Below, one piece after another: positions 8,197 through 14,763 of a stretch of DNA of 27,084 nucleotides. A program made the position numbers and the translations under genes. A model generated the notes under the pieces. It ran no database searches and was not told the DNA's origin. It saw only the letters and a program-made list of their open reading frames with translations. Source of the DNA: Aalborgiella sp043769295 (GTDB lineage: Bacteria > Pseudomonadota > Gammaproteobacteria > Burkholderiales > Burkholderiaceae_C); the NCBI GenBank assembly GCA_043769295.1, contig JAYVJL010000067.1:1-27084 (forward strand), given 5' to 3'. Each line of letters begins with the position of its first letter. Position 1 is the stretch's first letter.

Positions 8197-8496
8197 TCAG
8201 CTTTTCATGCCCATTTTCTTGGCTTCATCCGCGGTCATGCCCTTCATGGTTGCGCAGGTGCCTTTGACGACATATTTCCATTCGCCTTTGTCGTCGCTCA
8301 GTTTGGATTGGCCAGCGCAGGAGTGGCTGCCGGACAGGTTGGCGCAGTCGTTTTGACCGGCTTTGGCGATGCCGTAGCATTTTTCTTTGGCTTCGGCTGG
8401 TGCGGCCGCATGGCTGGCGGCAAAAGCGCCAGTAGACAACATGGCAGTAGACAAAACAGAAGCTGCAGCAGCAGCGATAAGGGCACGTTGGTTCAT
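8197..8496 (-). CDS. bufA: BufA-type (DUF2282) bufferin precursor peptide
   Basis: A 99-residue secreted small protein. A signal peptide (residues 1-26, ending GAFA) is followed by a short Ala/Glu linker and a core with four cysteines: C40 in EKCYGIAKAGQNDC, C51, C60 in SHSCAG and C81 in KGTCAT. This spacing is the hallmark of the DUF2282/BufA1 family. Established work on bufferins describes copper-induced peptides whose cysteines are modified by BufB/BufC and which bind copper in the periplasm. Here, metal specificity is inferred from family. A good AGGAG lies before the ATG. First gene of the bufA-bufB-bufC-doxX operon, divergent from an ECF sigma factor gene. Confidence 0.92.
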   Translation of the reverse strand: MNQRALIAAAAASVLSTAMLSTGAFAASHAAAPAEAKEKCYGIAKAGQNDCANLSGSHSCAGQSKLSDDKGEWKYVVKGTCATMKGMTADEAKKMGMKS

Positions 8497-8728
8497 GTGA
8501 AACTCCTGAAATTAAAGAAATGAAACTAAATAAACAAGCTGCTGGTCAAAAAATCAAAGCAGCAATCGGGTCAAAAACGAATCTCATTTTGTTCCGATTG
8601 TGGAATAGTCAGCCAAGTATTGACTTTCTTACACACAGGTTTATTTATTTTGTAAGTGTAGGTTCTGTTAGATTCCAGTTTGAAGTTCCCGTTTAAAAAA
8701 AGTCAAAAAAAAGTAAAAAAGGGTTTGC
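8497..8728. promoter_or_regulatory. Divergent control region between bufA and the ECF sigma gene
   Basis: A 232-base AT-rich gap. Minus-strand GGAAC motifs, as in many ECF -35 elements, occur at 8595-8591 and 8689-8685 (the second as GGGAACTT), but neither has a convincing -10 at the usual distance. On the plus strand TTGACT (8620-8625) could be a housekeeping -35, with only a poor -10 near 8644. CTTACA (8628-8633) and TGTAAG (8651-8656) form a 6-base inverted repeat. The promoters are therefore not resolved. Confidence 0.35.
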
Positions 8729-9319
8729 ATGTCGATTGAACACCAGCTTGAGCAACACCGCATGTATCTGCTGCGTTTTGCGCGTTTGCAGTTGCGCAAC
8801 GATGCCTGGGCAGAAGACGCGGTGTCGGATACGCTGTTGGCCGCGCTGGCCAAGCCGCAGGCGTTTGAGAACAAATCGCAGCTCAAAACCTGGCTGGTGG
8901 GAATTTTGAAGCACAAGGTGATCGACGTGCTGCGGGTGCAGACGCGCGAGGCAAGCATCAATTTTGACTCTGACGGCGACGGCAACGAGGAGCTGGATGC
9001 CTTGATGTTCCAGAAAGACGGACATTTTGTAAACGCACCGCTGGTTTGGAATGATGCGAGCGCCGCGACGGCGGGCAACCCGGTTGAGCGCTTGAGTTCA
9101 CAGCAGTTTTTCAAGGTGCTGGAGGCCTGTACTGACAAATTACCCGCTGCGCAGGGGCGTATTTTTCTGATGCGGGAGTGGCTGGAATTGTCGGTCGAAG
9201 AAATATGTAAGGAATTGGACCTGACGGCTACTAATTTGTATGTCCAGCTGCACCGCGCACGCCTGCGTTTGCGCGAATGCCTGGAGATCAACTGGTTTGG
9301 ACGCCCAACACTTGAATAA
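8729..9319 (+). CDS. ECF-type sigma-70 family RNA polymerase sigma factor
   Basis: A 196-residue group 4 sigma factor. Region 2 spans about residues 8-80, with RFARLQLRNDAWAEDAVSDT and the helix KTWLVGILKHKVIDVLR. An acidic linker (about 85-105) follows. Region 4 (about 125-185) has a helix-turn-helix ending in ATNLYVQLHRARLRLRECL. AAGGG precedes the ATG by six bases. It is divergent from the bufferin operon and followed after 19 bases by a small zinc-finger protein, the usual sigma/anti-sigma order. ECF control of bufferin genes is established in Caulobacter (SigF), where the partner is a membrane protein; here the pair looks different. Its target is most simply the bufA promoter and perhaps its own gene. 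Confidence 0.9.
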   Translation: MSIEHQLEQHRMYLLRFARLQLRNDAWAEDAVSDTLLAALAKPQAFENKSQLKTWLVGILKHKVIDVLRVQTREASINFDSDGDGNEELDALMFQKDGHFVNAPLVWNDASAATAGNPVERLSSQQFFKVLEACTDKLPAAQGRIFLMREWLELSVEEICKELDLTATNLYVQLHRARLRLRECLEINWFGRPTLE

Positions 9320-9338
9320 ATAAGATAAGACAGACGCC

Positions 9339-9551
9339 ATGAAATTGAGAATGACCTGCAAACAGGCCGCCGCCCTGCTGGTAGCGCGTGAGGACAGGGC
9401 GATTGACCTGGGTGACAAGGTTGGTCTGCGGCTGCATTTGCTGGCCTGCAAGGCTTGCCCCAATTTTGAAAAACAACTGCTGGTCATGCGCAACAGCATG
9501 AAACAGTGGCGGCACTACAGCAACAAAGACGCGGCGGATTCAGAGCCGTAG
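9339..9551 (+). CDS. Small zf-HC2 type anti-sigma factor candidate
   Basis: A 70-residue soluble protein with the zinc-binding anti-sigma signature: an N-terminal CKQAAALLVAREDR helix with C7, then HLLACKAC giving H33-x3-C37-x2-C40. In ZAS proteins these residues hold zinc and respond to thiol oxidants or metals, releasing the sigma factor. No membrane segment is present, so it would act in the cytoplasm. It follows the ECF sigma gene by 19 bases and is presumably co-transcribed. Shine-Dalgarno is weak. The function is inferred from motif and position. Confidence 0.82.
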   Translation: MKLRMTCKQAAALLVAREDRAIDLGDKVGLRLHLLACKACPNFEKQLLVMRNSMKQWRHYSNKDAADSEP

Positions 9552-9612
9552 GCGTGCAGGCCGTACTTGATGAGGCGCAAAAACGCAGTAAAAACTGCAT
9601 AAAAACAACAAA

Positions 9613-9642
9613 TTTACATTTTTTGTATTTATAGCGCATAAT
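9613..9642 (+). promoter_or_regulatory. Sigma-70 promoter of the RNA-binding protein gene
   Basis: TTTACA (9613-9618) and CATAAT (9637-9642), each 5 of 6 consensus bases, are 18 bases apart. Transcription would start near 9649, giving a leader of about 130 bases before ATG 9782. Long leaders are typical of cold-shock-regulated genes. Confidence 0.55.
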
Positions 9643-9781
9643 GGTGGGGCATATCTTTATGATACGCAGGTTTGGTGATAGGTTAGTTTCACGCCACAGC
9701 GGTGCCACATTTAGTTTTTTGGTTTGTTGTGCTTTCGGGACCCCATCGCTTTGTTTTTTAGAGTTTTTTAGGAGTCCCTCA

Positions 9782-10198
9782 ATGGGCAACAAACTGTACG
9801 TCGGCAATCTGCCGTACTCGGTTCGCGATAGCGATTTGGAACAATCTTTCGGTCAATTTGGTGCTGTTACCAGCGCCAAAGTGATGATGGAGCGCGACAC
9901 TGGTCGTTCAAAAGGTTTTGGCTTTGTGGAAATGGGCAGCGATGCTGAAGCACAAGCAGCTATTGCCGGCATGAATGGCCAATCATTGGGTGGTCGTAGC
10001 TGCGTTGTGAACGAAGCTCGCCCAATGGAAGCACGTCCTCCACGCACTGGTGGCGGCGGTTACGGCGGCGGCGCTGGTGGTGGCGGCGGCTACGGTGGTG
10101 GTGGCGGCGGCCGTAGTGGCGGCGGTGGCGGCTACGGTGGTGGCGGCAGCGGCGGCGGTGGCGGTGGTTACGGCGGCGGTGGCCGTAGCAGCTACTAA
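9782..10198 (+). CDS. Glycine-rich RRM RNA-binding protein
   Basis: 138 residues. A single RRM domain (about 4-82) contains RNP2 LYVGNL (5-10) and RNP1 KGFGFVEM (44-51). The tail (about 89-138) is Gly/Tyr/Arg-rich with repeated GGGYGG units. Such proteins occur in cyanobacteria and proteobacteria, are often cold-induced, and bind single-stranded RNA. The start at 9782 is supported by AGGAG seven bases upstream and by RRM homology beginning immediately; the frame is open upstream but that part is the leader. The tail is encoded by GGC/GGT-rich repeats prone to slippage. A terminator follows. Confidence 0.92.
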   Translation: MGNKLYVGNLPYSVRDSDLEQSFGQFGAVTSAKVMMERDTGRSKGFGFVEMGSDAEAQAAIAGMNGQSLGGRSCVVNEARPMEARPPRTGGGGYGGGAGGGGGYGGGGGGRSGGGGGYGGGGSGGGGGGYGGGGRSSY

Positions 10199-10257
10199 GC
10201 GCTTCTCTATGGCATGACGCTTAGGCGCATGTCAATGAACTTTTTAAAGTTCAGCAC

Positions 10258-10285
10258 AAAAAAGGCTTCGTTTAGAAGCCTTTTT
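10258..10285. terminator. Rho-independent terminator, bidirectional
   Basis: GGCTTC (10264-10269) and GAAGCC (10275-10280) pair around the loop GTTTA, flanked by six A and five T. It ends the RNA-binding protein mRNA and, on the other strand, the lptC side. Confidence 0.88.
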
Positions 10286-10305
10286 GTCGTCCATGCGTTG
10301 TTGAT

Positions 10306-10491
10306 TTACGCTGTGTTGCCGGTTTCTGGTACTTTGCCATGCTTGCGTGGCCGACCCGCCAAGGCTTTGTCAAAGATCCAGTTCGGCATCAGGCGCAAGA
10401 GTTTGGCCACGATGGGCATTTGCCACGGAATCACCCGGCAGCTGCTGACTTTGCTGATGGTGGCACCTGTGATGAAAACAAGCGGTTTCAA
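10306..10491 (-). pseudogene. Remnant of a short-chain dehydrogenase/reductase with a large internal deletion
   Basis: A 61-residue frame opening at TTG 10491. Its first residues, LKPLVFITGAT, look like the N-terminal nucleotide-binding strand of an SDR enzyme. Directly after, the sequence continues as VIPWQMPIVAKLLRLMPNWI and then DKALAGRPRKHG, which resembles the C-terminal end of YciK-like SDR proteins. The missing middle would be roughly 190 residues, including the catalytic Tyr-x3-Lys. The simplest reading is one deletion that kept the frame. It lies between lptC and the shared terminator. The homology call is from memory of the family. Confidence 0.55.
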
Positions 10492-10536
10492 GGTGTTTGC
10501 GTTGACAAGGCGTTGAGGTGATATCGGGCGACAAGG

Positions 10537-11160
10537 CTACCTGCTGGGCGGGATGATGGCTTTGACGCGGCCTTGCATATTGACGATGCGTGACAGATTG
10601 TCGTAGTCGAGCGAGTCCGCGCTGATGTCGCTGTTGCCGCGCCGGAGGGTCACCGGAAGGTGTGATTTCAAGCGTTCTTCATTGACAAAGGCATGCAAAA
10701 ACTCGCCTTTGATCTCAAGTTTCGGCTGCAATACGCCGCTGGCATCGACGGCAGATTCGCGGATGGATTTGGCATCGCCGTACAATTGCACTTCGGAGTT
10801 GTCGCCGTTGCTGATGGCGTGGTTGGCACTGGTGATGGTGGTCAAACGTCCTGATTCGTTGAAATTATGAATGCGTACGTTGTCAATTTCAATAGTATCA
10901 GTGTCTGGATAGTGTTTGGCCGCGCCACCAAAGAGTTCATTTTTGAGTTTGCCGTCTGGCGTGAAGGTTTTGACCGAAAACTTGCGCAAAAAATAATCGG
11001 CCTCATGGGTCAGCACCCGGTCGGCAGCGGTTGCTTTTGCAACCGGGGCATTGCGCACTAGCCAGTAGCTGCCCAAGGCCAGTACGCCCATCAGCAGTAC
11101 AGGCAGGTAAACCGCTAGTTGGTCGGCAGTCCGGCGGATAAGGTGCCAGGCGGTGTTCAT
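10537..11160 (-). CDS. lptC: LPS export ABC transporter periplasmic protein LptC
   Basis: A 207-residue bitopic protein. One N-terminal membrane helix (about residues 17-36, YLPVLLMGVLALGSYWLV) is followed by a periplasmic beta-jellyroll domain with YFLRKFSVKTFTPDGKLKNELFG and a C-terminal LDYDNLSRIVNMQGRV. It passes lipopolysaccharide from the inner-membrane LptB2FG extractor to LptA. ATG 11160 is chosen because it starts 2 bases after the kdsC stop and gives the right N-terminus. The genes lptA and lptB, which normally follow, are absent here. Confidence 0.93.
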   Translation of the reverse strand: MNTAWHLIRRTADQLAVYLPVLLMGVLALGSYWLVRNAPVAKATAADRVLTHEADYFLRKFSVKTFTPDGKLKNELFGGAAKHYPDTDTIEIDNVRIHNFNESGRLTTITSANHAISNGDNSEVQLYGDAKSIRESAVDASGVLQPKLEIKGEFLHAFVNEERLKSHLPVTLRRGNSDISADSLDYDNLSRIVNMQGRVKAIIPPSR

Positions 11161-11162
11161 GG

Positions 11163-11717
11163 CTATGTGTATTGGGCCAGCAAACGGGCATAGTGACCGT
11201 TCGCCAGCAGCAAAATATCGCAAAATTCACGTGCCGCACCTGTACCAGCACGCGCGGTGGTGGTGTGATGCGCGCGCGCTTTGATTTCGGTATGGGCATC
11301 TGCAGGCGCGCAAACAAAAGCGCAGTGCTGCATGACCGCCAAATCCGGCCAATCGTCGCCCATCACAGCAGCCTGCTGCCAGTTCAAACCCAGTGTTTGC
11401 AGTGTTTTTTCAGCAGCGGGGCGCTTGTCCTCAGTACCCAAATGCAGATGCGTGATGCCCAAAGCGGCCAGCCGCGTGCGCAAAGGGGCAGAGTCACGCC
11501 CGGAAATAATGACGGGTGTGATGCCGGCTTGCTGCAGCAGTTTCATGCCGTGCCCGTCCAGGGTGTTGAAGCGTTTGATGGTTTCGCCGGATTCGGTGAA
11601 ATAGAGTCCACCATCGGTCAAAACACCATCGACATCAAAAAAGGCAATGCGTATTCCTTGTGCCTTCAGCAGCAGTTCAGCAGGAAAATTCAAGGCGGGC
11701 GTGTTGTAGGGGGTCAT
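11163..11717 (-). CDS. kdsC: 3-deoxy-D-manno-octulosonate 8-phosphate phosphatase
   Basis: A 184-residue HAD superfamily enzyme of the C0 (capless) type that removes phosphate from Kdo-8-phosphate in lipopolysaccharide core synthesis. Seen: the nucleophile motif FFDVDGVLTDGGLY with Asp28 and Asp30, the ISGRDS motif, and the magnesium motif GDDWPDLAVM. Size matches the family. Its ATG overlaps the kdsD stop by one base (TGATG), and it ends 2 bases before lptC. Confidence 0.94.
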   Translation of the reverse strand: MTPYNTPALNFPAELLLKAQGIRIAFFDVDGVLTDGGLYFTESGETIKRFNTLDGHGMKLLQQAGITPVIISGRDSAPLRTRLAALGITHLHLGTEDKRPAAEKTLQTLGLNWQQAAVMGDDWPDLAVMQHCAFVCAPADAHTEIKARAHHTTTARAGTGAAREFCDILLLANGHYARLLAQYT

Positions 11718-12694
11718 CAGATCACCTTGGCGCGCATCAGGTCACCAATATGCACAATGCCGCACAGTTTGTCTGCGGCATCAAGCACCAGCACGCAGGT
11801 GATACTGTGGGTTTCCATCAACTCTGCCGTGGCAACCGCCAATTCATTCGAGCTTACCGTGCGGGGGGACGGGTGCATCACCTTGCCAGCCAGCACCTCA
11901 CGCAGGTCGATGCCTTTTTCAATCAGCCGGCGTAAATCACCATCCGTAAAAATACCCAGCACGTGGTCTTGTGCATCCACAATGGCAGATGCACCGACGG
12001 ATTTGGCGCTCATTTGCCGCATCAGTTCGTTGAACGGCGCATCGGCAAGCACACGCGGCACATCGGAACCAGTACGCATCACATCGCTGACATGCGTTAA
12101 AAGCTTGCGACCCAGTGACCCGCCCGGGTGCGAACGGGCGAAATCTTCGGCTTTGAAGCCGCGTGCGTCCAGCAAGGCCACGGCCAAAGCATCACCCATG
12201 GCCAGCTGCGCCGTGGTGCTGGCGGTGGGGGCGAGGTTGAGCGGGCAGGCTTCTTTGGCGACGCTGCTGTCCAATGTGAAGTCGGCGTGCTGTGCCAAAG
12301 TGGATTTAAGCCCCCCTGTGATGGCGATCAAGGGCACGCCTTGGCGTTTGAGCATCGGCAAAATCACGTTGAGTTCCTGCGACTCACCGCTGTTGGAAAT
12401 AGCCAGCACCAGATCAACAGACTTCACCATACCCAAGTCGCCGTGGCTGGCCTCTGCTGGATGGACAAACATGGCGGGTGTGCCTGTAGAGGCCAGTGTG
12501 GCTGCTATCTTGCGACCCACATGTCCGCTTTTACCCATGCCCATCACGACGACCCGCCCACGTACAGCGAGGATTTTTTCAACTGTTTGCGTAAACAAAT
12601 GGTTGATACGAGGTTTGAGCCCCAAGATGGCCTCAGCCTCAATGTCTAAAGTTTCCAGGGCTAGGCGGATGGATTTCGAGGCGTCAAATGTCAT
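11717..12694 (-). CDS. kdsD: D-arabinose 5-phosphate isomerase (KpsF/GutQ family)
   Basis: 325 residues converting ribulose 5-phosphate to arabinose 5-phosphate, the first step toward Kdo. An N-terminal SIS sugar-isomerase domain (about 40-175) contains MGMGKSGH (51-58), HPAEASHGDLG (78-88) and SNSGES (100-105). Two CBS domains follow (about 205-325), including GIFTDGDLRRL. First gene of kdsD-kdsC-lptC. There is no Shine-Dalgarno; a -10-like TAAAAT ends six bases before the ATG, so the mRNA may be leaderless. Confidence 0.94.
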   Translation of the reverse strand: MTFDASKSIRLALETLDIEAEAILGLKPRINHLFTQTVEKILAVRGRVVVMGMGKSGHVGRKIAATLASTGTPAMFVHPAEASHGDLGMVKSVDLVLAISNSGESQELNVILPMLKRQGVPLIAITGGLKSTLAQHADFTLDSSVAKEACPLNLAPTASTTAQLAMGDALAVALLDARGFKAEDFARSHPGGSLGRKLLTHVSDVMRTGSDVPRVLADAPFNELMRQMSAKSVGASAIVDAQDHVLGIFTDGDLRRLIEKGIDLREVLAGKVMHPSPRTVSSNELAVATAELMETHSITCVLVLDAADKLCGIVHIGDLMRAKVI

Positions 12695-12700
12695 GTGTGC

Positions 12701-12706
12701 ATTTTA
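12701..12706 (-). promoter_or_regulatory. -10 element of a possible leaderless kdsD promoter
   Basis: TAAAAT (5 of 6 consensus) on the minus strand is followed by exactly six bases and then the kdsD ATG, so transcription would start at the A of the start codon. No good -35 is visible. Confidence 0.4.
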
Positions 12707-12765
12707 TCGAGTTCTAAACAGGCATCGTTTTACGGCGAATGGACAAGGATATGCTTAGTCTGGGC

Positions 12766-12771
12766 TAATAT
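12766..12771 (+). promoter_or_regulatory. -10 element of a possible leaderless kefB-like promoter
   Basis: TAATAT is followed by six bases and then ATG 12778. It lies in a short inverted repeat, GGGCTA (12762-12767) / TAGCCC (12771-12776). No Shine-Dalgarno is present, and the nearest -35-like TGGACA is 20 bases away, too far for a standard promoter. Confidence 0.4.
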
Positions 12772-12777
12772 AGCCCC

Positions 12778-14763
12778 ATGACCTCGCTGGAACTCACGCT
12801 CTTATACCTGTTTGCCGCTGTGCTGGGTGTGGTCGCTTGTCGGTCCTTGAGGTTGCCACCCATGCTGGGCTATTTGGCAGTGGGTGTGGTGATTGGCCCC
12901 AACATGCTGGCTTTGGCGCATAACACGCAAAGTGTGCAGCATTTGGCTGAGTTTGGGGTGGTTTTTTTGATGTTTGCCATCGGGCTGGAGTTCAACCTGG
13001 CCAAATTGCGGACGATGCGACGGCACGTGTTCGGCCTTGGCCTGCTGCAGGTGGTTTGCACCATGTTGATCGCCACTGGTGTGGCCTTGATGTTGGCCAA
13101 AGTCCTGCCCGTTCAATGGCGTTTGAGCTGGCAGGCTGCTTTGGCTTTGTCGGGGGCCCTGACCATGAGCAGCACGGCTATTTTGGTCAAACTGATGACT
13201 GAGCGTTTGGAGATGGACTCTGAGCACGGCAAGCGGGTGATGGGCGTCTTGTTGTTTCAGGATTTGGCCGTTGTGCCCTTGTTGGTGCTGATACCAGCTC
13301 TGGGCGCAACGGATGAAAATTTATTCGTCGCTTTGGCCATCGCCGGTTTGAAGGCGACGATCCTCATCACCGTGCTGTTGGTCGGTGGCCAGCGGGTGAT
13401 GCGATGGTGGCTGACGATTGTGGTGCGACGCAAGAGTGAAGAGTTGTTCGTGCTGAATTTGCTGTTGATCACCCTCGGACTGGCCTGGCTGACAGAGCTT
13501 GCTGGCCTGTCGCTGGCGCTGGGCGCTTTTATCGCCGGCATGCTGATTTCTGAGACCGAGTTCAAACACCAGGTTGAAACCGATATCCGCCCATTTCACG
13601 ATGTGCTTTTGGGCTTGTTTTTCATCACCATCGGCATGATGCTTGATTGGCGTTTGGTGCTGGAGCGTTGGCCCTTGGTGCTGCTTTTGGTGACTTTGCC
13701 CGTTCTCTTCAAGTTGTTGCTGGTGACAGCTTTGGCACGGGGACTGGGGGCAACCACAGGTGTGTCGCTGCGCACGGGTATTTATCTGGCACAAGCCGGG
13801 GAGTTTGGTTTTGTGCTGCTGACTTTGGCCCAGGAAAACGCGTTGGTGCCCAAAGCCCTGCTCAATCCCATTTTGGCCAGCATGGTGTTGTCGATGTTGG
13901 CAACTCCATTTCTGGTGATGTACAGCAACCGGATTGTGATGAAGCTGGTCAGCAGCGAGTGGTTGCAACAGTCTTTGCAAATGACGCGAATCGCCCGGCA
14001 ATCCATCAGCGTCAACAAGCATGTGATTATTTGTGGCTATGGTCGATGTGGTCAAAACTTGGCCAAATTGCTTGAGGCTGAAAAAATCCCTTATATCGCA
14101 CTCGATTTAGACCCTGACCGTGTACGAAAAGCGGCGGCGGCGGGCGATAAAGTGGTCTACGGTGACGCCGTGCGCTTGCAGGCATTGATGGCCGCCGGGT
14201 TGGCGCGTGCCAGCGCAGTGGTCATCACCTACCTGGACACGCCCAGTGCGCTCAAGGTGCTGGCCAATATCCGCAGCCATGCCCCCCATGTTCCCGGCAT
14301 TGTCCGCACAGTTGACGACCATGATCTGGAAGAACTGCAACATGCCGGCGCGACCGAAGTGGTGCCCGAAGCCATTGAGGGCAGCTTGATGCTGGCCAGC
14401 CATGCGCTGGCGCTGGTGGGCGTGCCGATGCGACGCGTGATTCGCGTGGTGCAAGACCAGCGTGATGCGCGCTACAACCTGTTGCGCGGCTATTTTCATG
14501 GCAGCGACGACGACACAACACATGAGATGGATCAAACGCGACTGAGCACCGTCACGCTCAGCGCGAATGATCACGCGGTAGGACACACGTTTACGTCCTT
14601 GCATCTGCCGCAGCAAGAGGTGCAATTGTTGAGCTTGCGCCGTAGCAATGGCGTGCTCGTTGCCATGGGTGAGACCTTGATGCTGGCGCTTGGCGACACC
14701 CTGGTACTTTCTGGTAAACCTGAAGCTCTGGCTATGGCTGAACAAAAACTGGTGCGTGGTTGA
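12778..14763 (+). CDS. KefB/KefC-like monovalent cation:proton antiporter (CPA2) with RCK domain
   Basis: 661 residues. The first about 390 residues form 12 or so membrane helices of the Na+/H+ exchanger fold, with the family stretches LPPMLGYLAVGVVIGPN and FGVVFLMFAIGLEFNL. A TrkA-N Rossmann domain starts near residue 413 (HVIICGYGRCGQNLAKLL), and a TrkA-C domain forms the last about 80 residues (AVGHTFTSLHLP, GDTLVLSG). Members exchange K+ or Na+ for protons and are gated by nucleotides or glutathione adducts. Which cation is moved cannot be read. Divergent from kdsD; its stop overlaps the start of the MFS gene by one base. Confidence 0.92.
   Translation: MTSLELTLLYLFAAVLGVVACRSLRLPPMLGYLAVGVVIGPNMLALAHNTQSVQHLAEFGVVFLMFAIGLEFNLAKLRTMRRHVFGLGLLQVVCTMLIATGVALMLAKVLPVQWRLSWQAALALSGALTMSSTAILVKLMTERLEMDSEHGKRVMGVLLFQDLAVVPLLVLIPALGATDENLFVALAIAGLKATILITVLLVGGQRVMRWWLTIVVRRKSEELFVLNLLLITLGLAWLTELAGLSLALGAFIAGMLISETEFKHQVETDIRPFHDVLLGLFFITIGMMLDWRLVLERWPLVLLLVTLPVLFKLLLVTALARGLGATTGVSLRTGIYLAQAGEFGFVLLTLAQENALVPKALLNPILASMVLSMLATPFLVMYSNRIVMKLVSSEWLQQSLQMTRIARQSISVNKHVIICGYGRCGQNLAKLLEAEKIPYIALDLDPDRVRKAAAAGDKVVYGDAVRLQALMAAGLARASAVVITYLDTPSALKVLANIRSHAPHVPGIVRTVDDHDLEELQHAGATEVVPEAIEGSLMLASHALALVGVPMRRVIRVVQDQRDARYNLLRGYFHGSDDDTTHEMDQTRLSTVTLSANDHAVGHTFTSLHLPQQEVQLLSLRRSNGVLVAMGETLMLALGDTLVLSGKPEALAMAEQKLVRG

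Noticed and set aside
10045..10195. Dense GGC/GGT repeats resembling a tandem array
   Set aside because: They encode the glycine-rich tail of the RRM protein and keep its frame; not a CRISPR or independent repeat.
11172..12758. A 528-codon plus-strand frame
   Set aside because: Lies opposite kdsC and kdsD, both complete with family motifs and tight operon spacing.
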